DNA of 64,000 nt, taken from assembly GCA_046348995.1 (NCBI GenBank), contig JAXMDB010000004.1:186001-250000 (forward strand), read 5' to 3'. Position numbers and translations under genes: made by a program. This DNA comes from JANNSX01 sp046348995. GTDB taxonomy: Bacteria > Pseudomonadota > Alphaproteobacteria > Rhizobiales > Hyphomicrobiaceae. Under the pieces are notes generated by a model. The model had not been told where the DNA came from. It saw nothing but the letters and a program-made list of their open reading frames with translations, and ran no database searches. Shown here in pieces: positions 1-9,314 of this stretch; the first letter of the stretch is position 1; each line of letters begins with the position of its first letter.

Positions 1-1051
1 CGGTCTCGCCCGACTGGGAGACGAAGAGCGCCAGCCCGTCCTTCTCGACGGGAGCCTCGCGATAGCGGAACTCGGAGGCGACGTCGATCTCGACCGGCAG
101 CCGCGCGTAGCGCTCGAACCAGTATTTGCCGACGAGGCCCGCATAGTAGGCCGTGCCGCAGGCCGAAATCGTCAGCCGCGACACCTTCGCGAAGTCGACG
201 GGCATGTCGAGCTTGCGGGCGCGGCCTTGCGCGAAATCGAGATAATTCGCGAGCGTGTGGCTGATGACCTCGGGCTGCTCGTAGATCTCCTTCGCCATGA
301 AGTGGCGATGGTTGCCCTTGTCGACGAGCATGGAGCCGGCTTGCGACTTGATCTGCGGCCGCTCGACCTTCCTTCCCGAAGCATCGCGGATCTCGACGCC
401 CGAGCGGGTCAGGATCGCCCAGTCGCCGTCCTCGAGGTAGCTGATCGTGTCGGTCAAGGGGGCGAGCGCGATCGCATCCGAGCCCAGATACATCTCGCCG
501 TCGCCGAAGCCGACGGCCAGCGGCGGCCCTTGGCGAGCGGCAATCATGAGATTGTCCTCGCCGGCGAAGATGAAAGCGAGCGCGAAGGCACCGCGGATGC
601 GCTTCAAGGTCTCGGCGACGGCGTCGGCGGGCTTCAAGCCGCGGTCGAGCGCCCGGGTGACGAGATGCGCGACCACCTCGGTGTCGGTATCGGTCGTGAA
701 GGCGACGCCTTGGGCTGCGAGCTCCTCCTTGATCTCGCGGAAGTTCTCGATGATGCCGTTGTGGACGACCGAGACCCGCTTCGTCATGTGCGGATGGGCG
801 TTGCGCTCGACGGGCGCGCCGTGTGTCGCCCAGCGCGTATGGCCGATGCCGGCCGTGCCGACGAGCGGCTCGCTGCGCAGGCGCACCTCGAGGTTCTTGA
901 GCTTGCCTTCGGCCCGGCGGCGGTCGAGATGGCCGTTCTCGACGGTGGCGACGCCGGCCGAATCGTAGCCGCGATATTCGAGGCGCCGGAGCGCGTCGAC
1001 CAACTGCTCGGCGACCGGCTGGCGCCCGAGAATGCCGACAATGCCGCACAT
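1..1051 (-). CDS. glmS: Glutamine--fructose-6-phosphate aminotransferase, 3' end outside window
   Basis: Makes glucosamine-6-phosphate from fructose-6-phosphate and glutamine, the first step towards UDP-GlcNAc for peptidoglycan and lipid A. The reading frame opens with MCGIVGILGRQPVA; in this family Cys2, exposed after Met removal, is the glutaminase nucleophile. About 350 of the usual roughly 608 codons are present, covering the glutaminase domain and part of the first SIS sugar-isomerase domain; the rest lies beyond the left edge. It follows glmU on the same strand after about 105 bases, the usual glmU-glmS order, so the two are probably co-transcribed. Identification is firm; only the truncation by the window edge limits it. 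Confidence 0.95.
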   Translation of the reverse strand, partial: MCGIVGILGRQPVAEQLVDALRRLEYRGYDSAGVATVENGHLDRRRAEGKLKNLEVRLRSEPLVGTAGIGHTRWATHGAPVERNAHPHMTKRVSVVHNGIIENFREIKEELAAQGVAFTTDTDTEVVAHLVTRALDRGLKPADAVAETLKRIRGAFALAFIFAGEDNLMIAARQGPPLAVGFGDGEMYLGSDAIALAPLTDTISYLEDGDWAILTRSGVEIRDASGRKVERPQIKSQAGSMLVDKGNHRHFMAKEIYEQPEVISHTLANYLDFAQGRARKLDMPVDFAKVSRLTISACGTAYYAGLVGKYWFERYARLPVEIDVASEFRYREAPVEKDGLALFVSQSGET

Positions 1052-1156
1052 GCGTGTTCTGCTCCTTCGCGAAGCACCCCGATTCCGAGGGTTTTGCTAA
1101 CCCGGCGGGGCCTGCTTCTCAATTCACGTCCTGTTTCGCCGTCTTGCGCCTTGTCC

Positions 1157-2542
1157 TCAGGAGGACTTGGCCTTCTTCCGCCTCAGCATGAGCTGGCGCC
1201 ACTTGGCCGCCCATTCCGGTTTCTCTTCCTGCTTGGCCCGCTCGAGCGCCAGAGCGTCCGGCGCCACGTCCTTGGTGATGACGCTGCCCGAGCCGACATA
1301 GGCGCCGTCGCCGATCTTGACCGGGGCGACGAGGGATGAGTTCGAGCCGACGAAGGCGCCGGCGCCGACGTCGGTATGGTGCTTGTTGAAGCCGTCGTAG
1401 TTGCAGAAGATCGTGCCGGCGCCGATGTTGGCGGCCTCCCCGACACGGCCGTCGCCGATGTAGGCCAAATGGTTCGCCTTGGCGCCCTTCTCGAGGCTCG
1501 CATTCTTCACCTCGACGAAGTTGCCGACATGGGCCCCCTCACCTATTGAGGCCCCGGGCCGCATGCGGCTGAACGGGCCGACCTCGGCCTTGTCGGCGAC
1601 GCTCACGCCCTTCTTCGATTTGGCATCGGCGCCGGTCATGTGGGTGAAGGCGCGAACGTGCACGTTGTCGCCGATCGTGACGCCGGGTCCGATCACGACG
1701 AAGGGCTCGATCGTGACGTCGCGGCCGATCGTCGTGTCGTAGGAGAGATAGACCGTCTCGGGACTGACGAGCGTCGCCCCCTCCGCCTGGACGCGCGCGC
1801 GCAAGCGATCCTGATAGAGGCGCTCGGCGACCGCGAGTTGCGCGCGATCGTTGATTCCGAGAACCTCTTCCTCGCTGCCCTCGACGACGCTCGCCGATAC
1901 GCCCTTGCGCCGGCCGATCTCGACGGCGTCGGTCAGATAATACTCGCCCTTGGCGTTGTCGTTGCGGATCCCGTCGAGGATCGCGAGCATGTGCTCGGCG
2001 CGAAAGCCCATGACACCGGAGTTGCAGAGCGTGACCTTGCGCTCGGCCTCGGTCGCCTCCTTCTCCTCGCGGATGGCGAGGAGGGTTCCGCCAGCATCGC
2101 GAAGCAGGCGGCCGTAGCCGAACGGGTTGGCGGCCTCGAATCCGACGACGACCATGCCGGCGTCGGCGGCCAGCGCCTGACGGGCGCGCTTCAGCGTCTC
2201 GGTCGTCAGCAGCGGCGTGTCGCCCAGCACGACGAGCACATCGCCGGTGTGGCCTTCGATGGCGGGTCTGGCCGCCCGGACGGCGTCCGCCGTGCCGAGT
2301 TGATCGGGTTGCACGAACACCTGCGCGCCGGGCGCTTGCGCGGCAACCTCCTTGGCGACGGTGTCCATGGCCGGGCCGACAACGACCGCCATGCGGCTGC
2401 CGCCTGCCGCCGACGCGGCCGCGAGCACGTGTCCCAAAAGCGAACGGCCGGCCACGTGATGCAGCACTTTCGGCACATCCGACTTCATGCGGGTGCCCTT
2501 GCCGGCCGCCAGCACGACGATCAACAGCTCTCTATCGCTCAT
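1157..2542 (-). CDS. glmU: Bifunctional GlcNAc-1-P uridyltransferase / GlcN-1-P acetyltransferase
   Basis: Cytoplasmic enzyme for the last two steps to UDP-GlcNAc. The N-terminal nucleotidyltransferase domain shows LAAGKGTRMKSDVPKVLH (near residues 9-26) and the C-terminal half is a left-handed beta-helix of hexapeptide repeats with NYDG and GSNSSLVAPVKIG near the acetyltransferase site. I chose the ATG giving MSDRELLIVVLAAG (461 residues) over an in-frame ATG 13 codons upstream, because GGGG lies about 8 bases before it and the family starts just ahead of the LAAG loop. glmS follows on the same strand. The 265 bases between this start and the divergent SPOR gene must hold the promoters of both; I see no clear operator there. 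Confidence 0.95.
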   Translation of the reverse strand: MSDRELLIVVLAAGKGTRMKSDVPKVLHHVAGRSLLGHVLAAASAAGGSRMAVVVGPAMDTVAKEVAAQAPGAQVFVQPDQLGTADAVRAARPAIEGHTGDVLVVLGDTPLLTTETLKRARQALAADAGMVVVGFEAANPFGYGRLLRDAGGTLLAIREEKEATEAERKVTLCNSGVMGFRAEHMLAILDGIRNDNAKGEYYLTDAVEIGRRKGVSASVVEGSEEEVLGINDRAQLAVAERLYQDRLRARVQAEGATLVSPETVYLSYDTTIGRDVTIEPFVVIGPGVTIGDNVHVRAFTHMTGADAKSKKGVSVADKAEVGPFSRMRPGASIGEGAHVGNFVEVKNASLEKGAKANHLAYIGDGRVGEAANIGAGTIFCNYDGFNKHHTDVGAGAFVGSNSSLVAPVKIGDGAYVGSGSVITKDVAPDALALERAKQEEKPEWAAKWRQLMLRRKKAKSS

Positions 2543-2807
2543 AATGTGCCCCAATGCCTGCCGGCGCTTGCTTGCGAGCAAGCCTTATGCCGCGTTTCGT
2601 AAATGGGGTGCCTGGCGCCGATCCGGCCCAATGCTCCCGCTCCTATCTGGCTTCTCCACAGCTTATACCTGCGCCCCCGCTTATGCTTAAGCCCGACATT
2701 GAACGCGAGCCCCGACTCAGATCAGGTTCAGGCGAATCGCTTCGATAACGTTCCGCGCCGGATGACGATCAGGCGCCGTTACTTGGGGGGCCACGCGGCC
2801 GCGTATC

Positions 2808-3665
2808 ATGAGAGCTTACGATCTGTCCAATGCCGCCAGGGTCGATGTCATGCCCACCCCAGCGCCGCGCCGCCGGGGCGGCAAAATTTACCTTATGCTC
2901 TGGCTGCTGCTGGCGGCCGGTGCCATCGTCTATTTGGGCGCCCTCACCCTCGTCTCGAACCCGATGACGGCACTGTTCGGGTCACCGAAACCCGCCACGA
3001 GCGAGCCCAACGACGTCGCCGAAGGCCCGACGACGGTCGAGCTCAAGGAAGAGATCGCGAGCCTCCGGGACGAGATCGAGGCCGTGCGTGGCGAGCTACG
3101 CACCGTGTCAGCGACCAGCCAGGTTTTGGCCGACAAAGTTGATACGATCGAGAACGCCAGCATCCAGGTGCAAGGCAGCGATCAGGCCGAGGCGCAGAAT
3201 GTTTCGCAAGGCAAGGCCAAAGCCAAAGCCACATCCGAGGCCAGCGACATCACCGGCATCGTGATCGGCGCGGATGAGAGCAGTGAGGACGTGGCGGCCA
3301 GCGAGCCCGAGGTTCAGCCGGTCAAGAAGCCGAAGAAGCAGCAGGTTGCCGCGACCGAGGCTGCGCCGGAAGCCTCCTCCGAGGAGGTGGCGCAGCCGGC
3401 CAAAAAGAAGACCTTCGGCTTGGAGCTCGCCGTCTCGACCTCGCCCGAGGCCTTGCAGCTTAACTGGGACCTTCTCAACGAGCGGCATGGCGATCTGCTG
3501 AAGGGTCTGACCGCCCGCACGCAAGCCAACGCGGCCGATCCCTCGAGCTACCGCCTGCTCGCGGGTCCGTTCGCCAACGCGCAGCAGGCCCAGAGCGCCT
3601 GCGCCAAGCTGAAGAAGCAGAACGTCGCCTGCCAAGTCACGGGCTTTGGTGGGGACAATCTCTAG
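2808..3665 (+). CDS. Membrane-anchored SPOR-domain protein
   Basis: Inner-membrane protein with one membrane span near residues 28-50 (IYLMLWLLLAAGAIVYLGAL), a short coiled-coil-like stretch (about 75-105), a low-complexity Ala/Glu/Lys/Pro linker, and a C-terminal domain (about 210-285) with the spacing of a SPOR domain: SYRLLAGPFANAQQAQSACAK followed by a second Cys. SPOR domains bind septal peptidoglycan stripped of stem peptides, so a role in division or the envelope is inferred. An alternative start is the ATG 14 codons downstream (MPTPAPRRRGG); neither has a strong ribosome site. A strong terminator follows immediately, so this is probably a single-gene unit. Confidence 0.72.
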   Translation: MRAYDLSNAARVDVMPTPAPRRRGGKIYLMLWLLLAAGAIVYLGALTLVSNPMTALFGSPKPATSEPNDVAEGPTTVELKEEIASLRDEIEAVRGELRTVSATSQVLADKVDTIENASIQVQGSDQAEAQNVSQGKAKAKATSEASDITGIVIGADESSEDVAASEPEVQPVKKPKKQQVAATEAAPEASSEEVAQPAKKKTFGLELAVSTSPEALQLNWDLLNERHGDLLKGLTARTQANAADPSSYRLLAGPFANAQQAQSACAKLKKQNVACQVTGFGGDNL

Positions 3666-3693
3666 GCGTCGTTCAGCACTGTGAGAAAATGAT

Positions 3694-3720
3694 AAGGGCG
3701 GGTCATATAGACCCGCCCTT
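3694..3720 (+). terminator. Intrinsic terminator after the SPOR gene
   Basis: Perfect 11-bp stem (3694-3704 with 3710-3720) around a 5-base atata loop, followed on the plus strand by a T-rich tract (TCTCTTT). It lies about 30 bases after the SPOR gene stop. The A-rich 5' side (bases before 3694) could let it work weakly for the convergent minus-strand protease gene too. Confidence 0.85.
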
Positions 3721-3825
3721 TCTCTTTCGTGACATCGCCAGACGGCGTGTCGCTTGGCGTCTTCGACGGGAGTCTTTCGCAGCGGCCAGTCCGATGAATC
3801 GGACGGCCGGCGCGACGGCCTCGTC

Positions 3826-4818
3826 TCAAGGGTTCTCGGCTTCGAACGTGTTGCAGGTCGACGGATTTCCACTTTCGAGGCCCTGCTTGAACCAGCGCAC
3901 GCGCTGCTCCGAGGAGCCGTGCGTGAACGCATCGGGCACGACGCGGCCTTGCGTCTGCTTCTGGATCTTGTCGTCGCCGATGGCGCTGGCAGCATTGAGG
4001 CCCTCCTCGATGTCGCCCTGCTCGAGGATTCCCTTCATACGGTCGGCTTGGGAGGCCCAGACGCCAGCATAGCAGTCGGCTTGCAACTCCATAAGTACCT
4101 GAATGGCGTTGGCCTCGCGCTCGCCGACCCGTTGCTTGGCGTTCTGCACCTGATCGGCGACGCCGAGTAGCTTCTGCACGTGATGGCCGACCTCGTGGGC
4201 GATGACGTAAGCTTGCGCGAAGTCGCCTTCGGCACCGAAGCGCTGGCGCATCTCCTCGTAGAAGTTGAGGTCGATGTAGACCTGCTGATCGAGCGGACAA
4301 TAGAACGGCCCCATTTGCGCAAGTCCCGCGCCGCACGCCGTCTGCGTCTGGCCATCGAACAAGACGAGCTTGGGCTCGCGGTACTGATAGCCGGCGCTCT
4401 GGAATAGCTTGTTCCAGACGTCCTCGGAGTCGGCGAGCACCGTCTTGACGTAGGCGGCCAGATCATCGGTCGGCTTGATTTGAGGCTCGGTCGATTCAGG
4501 CGTGTTGTCGGCCTGCTCGCCCGGCCACTTGGGCACCTCGAACTTGGGCAACTCCTTGCCCTGGGTGTCGACGCGCGGCATCTGCAGCTGGCCGCCGCCG
4601 CCCATCAGAATGTCGAGCGGATTGATGCCGAGCAGTAGCGCGATACCCAGCATGATGAGCAGGCCGACGATGCCGATGCCGCCGCCGCGACGGCCGCCGG
4701 GCATCGGGAACGGCATGCCGCCACCCTGCCCGCCGGGAAACTGGAACCCGCCGCCACCGCCTTCGCCCCGGCGATCCTCGACGTTGTCGCTCTGGCGACG
4801 GCCTCTCCACTGAACCAT
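3826..4818 (-). CDS. YpfJ-family neutral zinc metalloprotease
   Basis: Predicted membrane-anchored zinc peptidase of the YpfJ/KPN_02809 family. The N-terminus is Gly-rich (residues 18-48), followed by one membrane span (IGIVGLLIMLGIALLLG, about 48-66). The zinc site HEVGHHVQ is near residue 205, with a downstream Glu-containing helix (QADCYAGVW) as probable third ligand, and the family motif CGAG..GPFYCPLDQQVYID is present ahead of it. Length (330) is slightly above the family norm because of the Gly-rich head. Substrate is unknown in this family. It faces the SPOR gene tail to tail across the terminator. Confidence 0.88.
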   Translation of the reverse strand: MVQWRGRRQSDNVEDRRGEGGGGGFQFPGGQGGGMPFPMPGGRRGGGIGIVGLLIMLGIALLLGINPLDILMGGGGQLQMPRVDTQGKELPKFEVPKWPGEQADNTPESTEPQIKPTDDLAAYVKTVLADSEDVWNKLFQSAGYQYREPKLVLFDGQTQTACGAGLAQMGPFYCPLDQQVYIDLNFYEEMRQRFGAEGDFAQAYVIAHEVGHHVQKLLGVADQVQNAKQRVGEREANAIQVLMELQADCYAGVWASQADRMKGILEQGDIEEGLNAASAIGDDKIQKQTQGRVVPDAFTHGSSEQRVRWFKQGLESGNPSTCNTFEAENP

Positions 4819-4958
4819 GCTGCCTCCGGCGCTCCCGCGCGTCTTTGGTCCGGGGCGGAGAACCCGCCCCGATCTCTCATGCGACTAAATGCACCAGTGG
4901 GCCATTCGATGACAAGGGGCATGGCTGCCCTTCCTTCGAGCCCCCGGCATTCGCGCGG

Positions 4959-5996
4959 CTAGTGGTGGCCCCGTTCCGCCATTTCCAGAGCCCGCACGGC
5001 GAACCGCTTGGCGAGCGGCCCGACGCTCGCCGCGTTCTTGCCCGCCGCGTTGCCGCGCCGGTGCCGGTCGCGGATGCCGACGAAGATGACGGCGAACCGG
5101 AACAGCGCGAAGACGATATGGAACGGCAGCAGCGGCGACGTCGGGATCGCGTGCTTATAGTAATGCTCGACGAACTCTTTTTCCGTCGGAATGCCGAGTG
5201 CCGCCAAATCGAGGCCGAGCACGCCGCCATATTCGTCAGGCCCCGTATGCCAGGGCATCGAGCAATAGGCGACGTCCGAAAGCGGATGCCCGAGCGTCGA
5301 CAGCTCCCAATCGAGGATGGCGATCGCCTTCGGCTCGGTTGCGTGAAAATAGAAATTGCCCAGCCGCAGATCGCCGTGCGCGATCGAGACGCGGCCGTCG
5401 TCGGGCGGCAGATGCGCGGGAAGCCAAGCGACCAGCGCATCGATCTCGGGGATCGGCTCGCCGTCCGACTCTTGCCACTGCTTGGACCAGCGCGAGATCT
5501 GACGCTCGAAATAGTTGCCGGGGCGGCCGTAGTCGCCGAGGCCGATCTTATCGGGATCGACGGCATGGAGCTTGGCCATCGTTTCGGCCATGGACAGATA
5601 GACGGCGCGGCGCTCGGGCGGCGAAAGCTCCGGTAGCGCCGCGTCGTGGAACGCGCGCCCCTCGAGGCGCTCCATGACGTAGAAGGGGACGCCGAGCACG
5701 CTCTCGTCCTCGCAGAGCAGCACCGCTTTCGGCACCGGCACGTCGGTCGTCGAGAGCGCCTGCAGCACGCGATACTCGCGCTCGACCGCGTGCGCGCCCT
5801 TGAGGATCGGGCCCGCCGGTTTCTTGCGGAGCACGAGGCGCCGATTGCCGTAGTCGACGAAGTAGGTCGGGTTCGACTGGCCGCCGGAGATGCGCTCGCA
5901 GCGGAAGCTATCGGATCGGCCGAAGCGCTCGGCGAGAAAGCGCTCGAGGTGGGGAAGCTCGAAGTCGGGGCCGAAGGCTGGGCTTTGATCTGTCAC
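4959..5996 (-). CDS. APH-type phosphotransferase (ACAD10/11-like kinase)
   Basis: Cytoplasmic kinase-fold protein of the aminoglycoside-phosphotransferase superfamily. It shows the nucleotide loop SGGQSNPTYFV, the catalytic loop HGDLRLGNFYFH (Asp as base) and the metal motif LDWELSTLGHPLSD. These features match the branch found with acyl-CoA dehydrogenases (ACAD10/11 N-terminal kinase), not antibiotic-resistance enzymes; a hydroxyacyl or similar metabolite substrate is inferred from that branch only. It ends 37 bases past the obgE stop in the same direction, so obgE and this gene may share a transcript. Confidence 0.85.
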   Translation of the reverse strand: MTDQSPAFGPDFELPHLERFLAERFGRSDSFRCERISGGQSNPTYFVDYGNRRLVLRKKPAGPILKGAHAVEREYRVLQALSTTDVPVPKAVLLCEDESVLGVPFYVMERLEGRAFHDAALPELSPPERRAVYLSMAETMAKLHAVDPDKIGLGDYGRPGNYFERQISRWSKQWQESDGEPIPEIDALVAWLPAHLPPDDGRVSIAHGDLRLGNFYFHATEPKAIAILDWELSTLGHPLSDVAYCSMPWHTGPDEYGGVLGLDLAALGIPTEKEFVEHYYKHAIPTSPLLPFHIVFALFRFAVIFVGIRDRHRRGNAAGKNAASVGPLAKRFAVRALEMAERGHH

Positions 5997-6032
5997 GGGT
6001 CGGTCTTTCGCGGGATTGTGCGCCGCGGTTGT

Positions 6033-7061
6033 TTACGGCCTCCAGCCCTCGCTGTCAGCCTCCCCCTCCTCGTCCTTGCCGGTGACGGCCGCGGCCAAAC
6101 GGTGCAGCACCTTGTCGAGGCCCTTGCGGGCGACGGCGGAGATGAGGAAGGGCGTTTTGCGCGCAGCCTTCTTGAGCTGGGCGGCCTTCTCCTCGGCGAC
6201 CTCGGGCGTCACGGAATCGCATTTCGTCAGCGCAACGATCTCCTTTTTCCTCGCGAGCCCCCCGCCATAGGCCTTGAGCTCGGCGCGGATCGTCTTGTAG
6301 GCGGCCACGACATCGGGCTCGTTGACGTCGACCAGATGCAAGAGCACCCGGCAGCGCTCGACGTGGCCCAAGAACCGGTCGCCGAGCCCGGCGCCGTCGT
6401 GGGCGCCCTCGATCAGCCCCGGAATGTCGGCGAGCACGAAGTCGACGGAGCCGGCCCGGACGACGCCGAGATTGGGATGCAGCGTCGTGAAGGGATAGTC
6501 GGCGATCTTCGGTTTGGCGGCCGAGACGGCGGCGAGGAAGGTCGACTTGCCCGCGTTGGGCAGACCGACGAGGCCGGCATCCGCGATGAGCTTCAGGCGC
6601 AGCCAGATCGTCAGCTCCTCGCCCGGCAGCCCCGGATTGGCGTGACGAGGCGCGCGGTTCGTCGAGGACTTGAACTGCGCATTGCCGAAGCCGCCGTTGC
6701 CGCCCTTGGCGATCACCTCGCGTTGGCCGGGCGTCGTCAGGTCGGCGATCAGTGTCTCGTTGTCCTCGGCGAACACCTGGGTGCCCGGCGGCACCTTCAT
6801 GACGATGTCGTCACCATTCTTGCCGTGACGGTTCTGCCCCATGCCATGCTCGCCGTTCTTGGCCTTGAAGTGCTGCTGGTAGCGGAAGTCGATGAGCGTG
6901 TTGAGGTTCTGCACGCATTCGACGATGACGTCGCCGCCGTGGCCGCCGTCGCCGCCGTTGGGTCCGCCCATCTCGATGAACTTCTCGCGGCGGAACGAGA
7001 TCGAGCCCGGCCCTCCATCGCCGGAGCGGACGTAGACTTTGGCCTGATCGAGGAATTTCAT
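6033..7061 (-). CDS. obgE: Obg/CgtA GTPase
   Basis: Essential ribosome-associated GTPase acting in 50S maturation and stress response. The Gly-rich Obg fold fills residues 1-158 (GGPNGGDGGHGGDV, GMGQNRHGKNGDD), followed by a G domain with G1 GLPNAGKST, G3 DIPGLIEGAHDG and G4 TKCD. The start is the ATG giving MKFLDQAKVYV; a TTG three codons upstream is in frame but the family begins at MKFLD. The short form without a C-terminal OCT extension is usual in alphaproteobacteria. The expected rplU-rpmA neighbours are absent here. Confidence 0.96.
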   Translation of the reverse strand: MKFLDQAKVYVRSGDGGPGSISFRREKFIEMGGPNGGDGGHGGDVIVECVQNLNTLIDFRYQQHFKAKNGEHGMGQNRHGKNGDDIVMKVPPGTQVFAEDNETLIADLTTPGQREVIAKGGNGGFGNAQFKSSTNRAPRHANPGLPGEELTIWLRLKLIADAGLVGLPNAGKSTFLAAVSAAKPKIADYPFTTLHPNLGVVRAGSVDFVLADIPGLIEGAHDGAGLGDRFLGHVERCRVLLHLVDVNEPDVVAAYKTIRAELKAYGGGLARKKEIVALTKCDSVTPEVAEEKAAQLKKAARKTPFLISAVARKGLDKVLHRLAAAVTGKDEEGEADSEGWRP

Positions 7062-7290
7062 GGGTATCAACAGTCCATAGCGCGCGCTCGCGAAGGCCGC
7101 CCATCTGGCGTCCGCCGGCAGCTCGATGTCTTAGGTTTGGCGGACTGTACCCGCTTCAGCCCCTCCGGGGGAAGCCTCAGCCTTGGCCTCGATTGGTAAA
7201 TGCCGGCCTCTCGCGGCACGGCCAGAGGGTTGCGCGGAGGCGTGCATCTCACGGATAGTGCACCCACGAGCAGCACAGACGGGGTCCGGT

Positions 7291-9297
7291 ATGGTGGCGA
7301 CGGCCAACAGCTACGAGGTGATCGAGAACGCCTGGATCCCACTCCAGGACGGCTTGCGGCTGGCAGCGAAGATCTGGCTGCCCGCGGATGCGCGCACGAC
7401 GCCGGTGCCGGCCATCCTCGAATACCTCCCCTACCGCAAGCGCGACGGCACGACGCCGCGCGACATGACGAACTATCCGGTGTTCGCTGCCGCCGGCTAC
7501 GCGGGCGTGCGGGTCGACATCAAGGGGAGCGGAGAAAGCGACGGCCTCTTCGACGACGAGTACTCGCCTCGCGAGCTCGCCGAAGCCTGCCAAGTGCTCG
7601 ACTGGATCGCGTCGCAACCCTGGTGCACCGGCGCCATCGGCATGATGGGCATCTCCTGGGGCGGGTTCAACTCGCTGCAGGTCGCCGCGCTGAGGCCGAA
7701 GCCGCTCAAGGCCGTCATCAGCCTCGCCTCCACCGTCGATCGCTACAACGACGACATCCATTTCAAGAACGGCTGCCTTCTGTCGGCGAACCTCTCCTGG
7801 GCCGGCAACATGCTGGCCTACGCCTCGCGACCACCCGATCCGGCACTCGTCGGGGAAGGTTGGCGCGCGCAGTGGCTCGCCCGTCTCGAGGCCGAGCCGC
7901 TCTGCATCATCCCCTGGCTCACGCATCAGCGCCGCGACGCCTACTGGCAGCACGGCTCGATCTGCGAGGATTTCTCCGCTGTCGAGATCCCCTGCCTCGT
8001 GATCGCCGGCTGGGCCGACGGCTATCGCAACACGCCTTCCGCGGCCGTCGCTGGGCTCGGCGGCAAGAGCAAGGGCCTCGCCGGCCCCTGGATCCACAAG
8101 TATCCGCATTTCGCCTGGCCCAAGCCTCGCGCGGACTTCCACGGCGAGGCGATCCGCTGGTGGGATCGCTGGCTCAAGGGCGAGAAGAACGGTGCCGAGA
8201 AGCTCCCCGCCTACCGCGCCTACATCACTGAGAATGTCCGGCCCGCGCATTGGACGCCGGAGGTGCCCGGCCGCTGGGTCGCCGAGAAGGCCTGGCCTTC
8301 GCCGCGGATCAAAGCCAAGACATACTTCCTCAACGCCGGCGGCGAGCTTGCGACGCGCGGCCGTCCCGATGCCGAGGTGCGCTTCGCCTCGCCCGAGGAT
8401 TGCGGTGTCATGGGCGGTGAGTTCTTCACCTCGAGCCCCGACGGCGATCTTGCCGCCGATCAGCGCCTGGACGATGCCAAGTCGCTCGTCTTCGAGACGC
8501 CGCCACTGAAGGAGCCGGTCGAGATTCTCGGCCGGGCGCGGCTCGCCATCGACGTCGCCATCGACAAGCCGCTCGGCAATCTCATCGCCCGCCTCGTCGA
8601 CGTGCTGCCGGACGGCGCGAGCCACCGCGTCGCGTTCGGCATGCTCAACCTCGCGCACCGCCACGGCAACGCGACGCCCGAGCCGATGACGCCCGGCAAT
8701 TCCGAGCGTGTCGAGATCGTGCTGGATGAATGCGGGCATCGCTTCCTCGCCGGCCACCGCATCCGCATTGCGCTCTCGACCGCCTATTGGCCGATGGTGC
8801 AGCCGCCGCCTGCGCATGTGACGGCGACGCTGACGCTTGGCGCCTCGGCGCGGCTCGATCTCCCCGTTCGCAAAGGCGGCGACAGTCATGACGTGCCGCT
8901 GCCCGAAAACCCCGATCCGATGCCGCATTTCAAGGAGCTCGCCCCCGGCCGCTCCGAGCGCGCCGTCGAGCACGACCTCAACACCGGCCGGACCCGCTAC
9001 CGTCTCCTCCAGGACTCTGGCGCCCACGAGGTGCCCGATACCGCGGGCCTCGTCAGCCGCGAGGTCCGCGAGGAGCACCACGAGATCGACCCCGCCGATC
9101 CGCTGACCGCGAGCCAAACGACGCACTGGATCACCGAGCGCAGCCGAGGCTCCTGGTCGATCCGGACGGCGACCTTCCAGCGTATGACGGCGGACGCCAC
9201 GCATTTTCATATCGAGGCGCGCCTCGAGGCCTTCGAGGGCGAGACCAAGGTCTGCGACCGCAAATGGCGCGAGACGATCCCGCGCGATCACATGTAA
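7291..9297 (+). CDS. CocE/NonD family alpha/beta hydrolase
   Basis: Serine hydrolase of the CocE/NonD (X-Pro dipeptidyl-peptidase S15-like) family, 668 residues. The nucleophile elbow is GISWGGF with Ser near residue 122; an N-terminal YLPYRKRDGT segment and a C-terminal jelly-roll-like half (from about 390) are typical. Family members cleave esters or acyl-amino bonds of diverse substrates, so the substrate cannot be named. The start is the ATG with GGGG about 6 bases upstream (MVATANSYEVIENAW); the frame is open 36 codons further up but that part looks non-coding. First gene of a seven-gene array in which the next starts 17 bases on. Confidence 0.88.
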   Translation: MVATANSYEVIENAWIPLQDGLRLAAKIWLPADARTTPVPAILEYLPYRKRDGTTPRDMTNYPVFAAAGYAGVRVDIKGSGESDGLFDDEYSPRELAEACQVLDWIASQPWCTGAIGMMGISWGGFNSLQVAALRPKPLKAVISLASTVDRYNDDIHFKNGCLLSANLSWAGNMLAYASRPPDPALVGEGWRAQWLARLEAEPLCIIPWLTHQRRDAYWQHGSICEDFSAVEIPCLVIAGWADGYRNTPSAAVAGLGGKSKGLAGPWIHKYPHFAWPKPRADFHGEAIRWWDRWLKGEKNGAEKLPAYRAYITENVRPAHWTPEVPGRWVAEKAWPSPRIKAKTYFLNAGGELATRGRPDAEVRFASPEDCGVMGGEFFTSSPDGDLAADQRLDDAKSLVFETPPLKEPVEILGRARLAIDVAIDKPLGNLIARLVDVLPDGASHRVAFGMLNLAHRHGNATPEPMTPGNSERVEIVLDECGHRFLAGHRIRIALSTAYWPMVQPPPAHVTATLTLGASARLDLPVRKGGDSHDVPLPENPDPMPHFKELAPGRSERAVEHDLNTGRTRYRLLQDSGAHEVPDTAGLVSREVREEHHEIDPADPLTASQTTHWITERSRGSWSIRTATFQRMTADATHFHIEARLEAFEGETKVCDRKWRETIPRDHM

Positions 9298-9314
9298 GGC
9301 ACGAAGGAAACCGA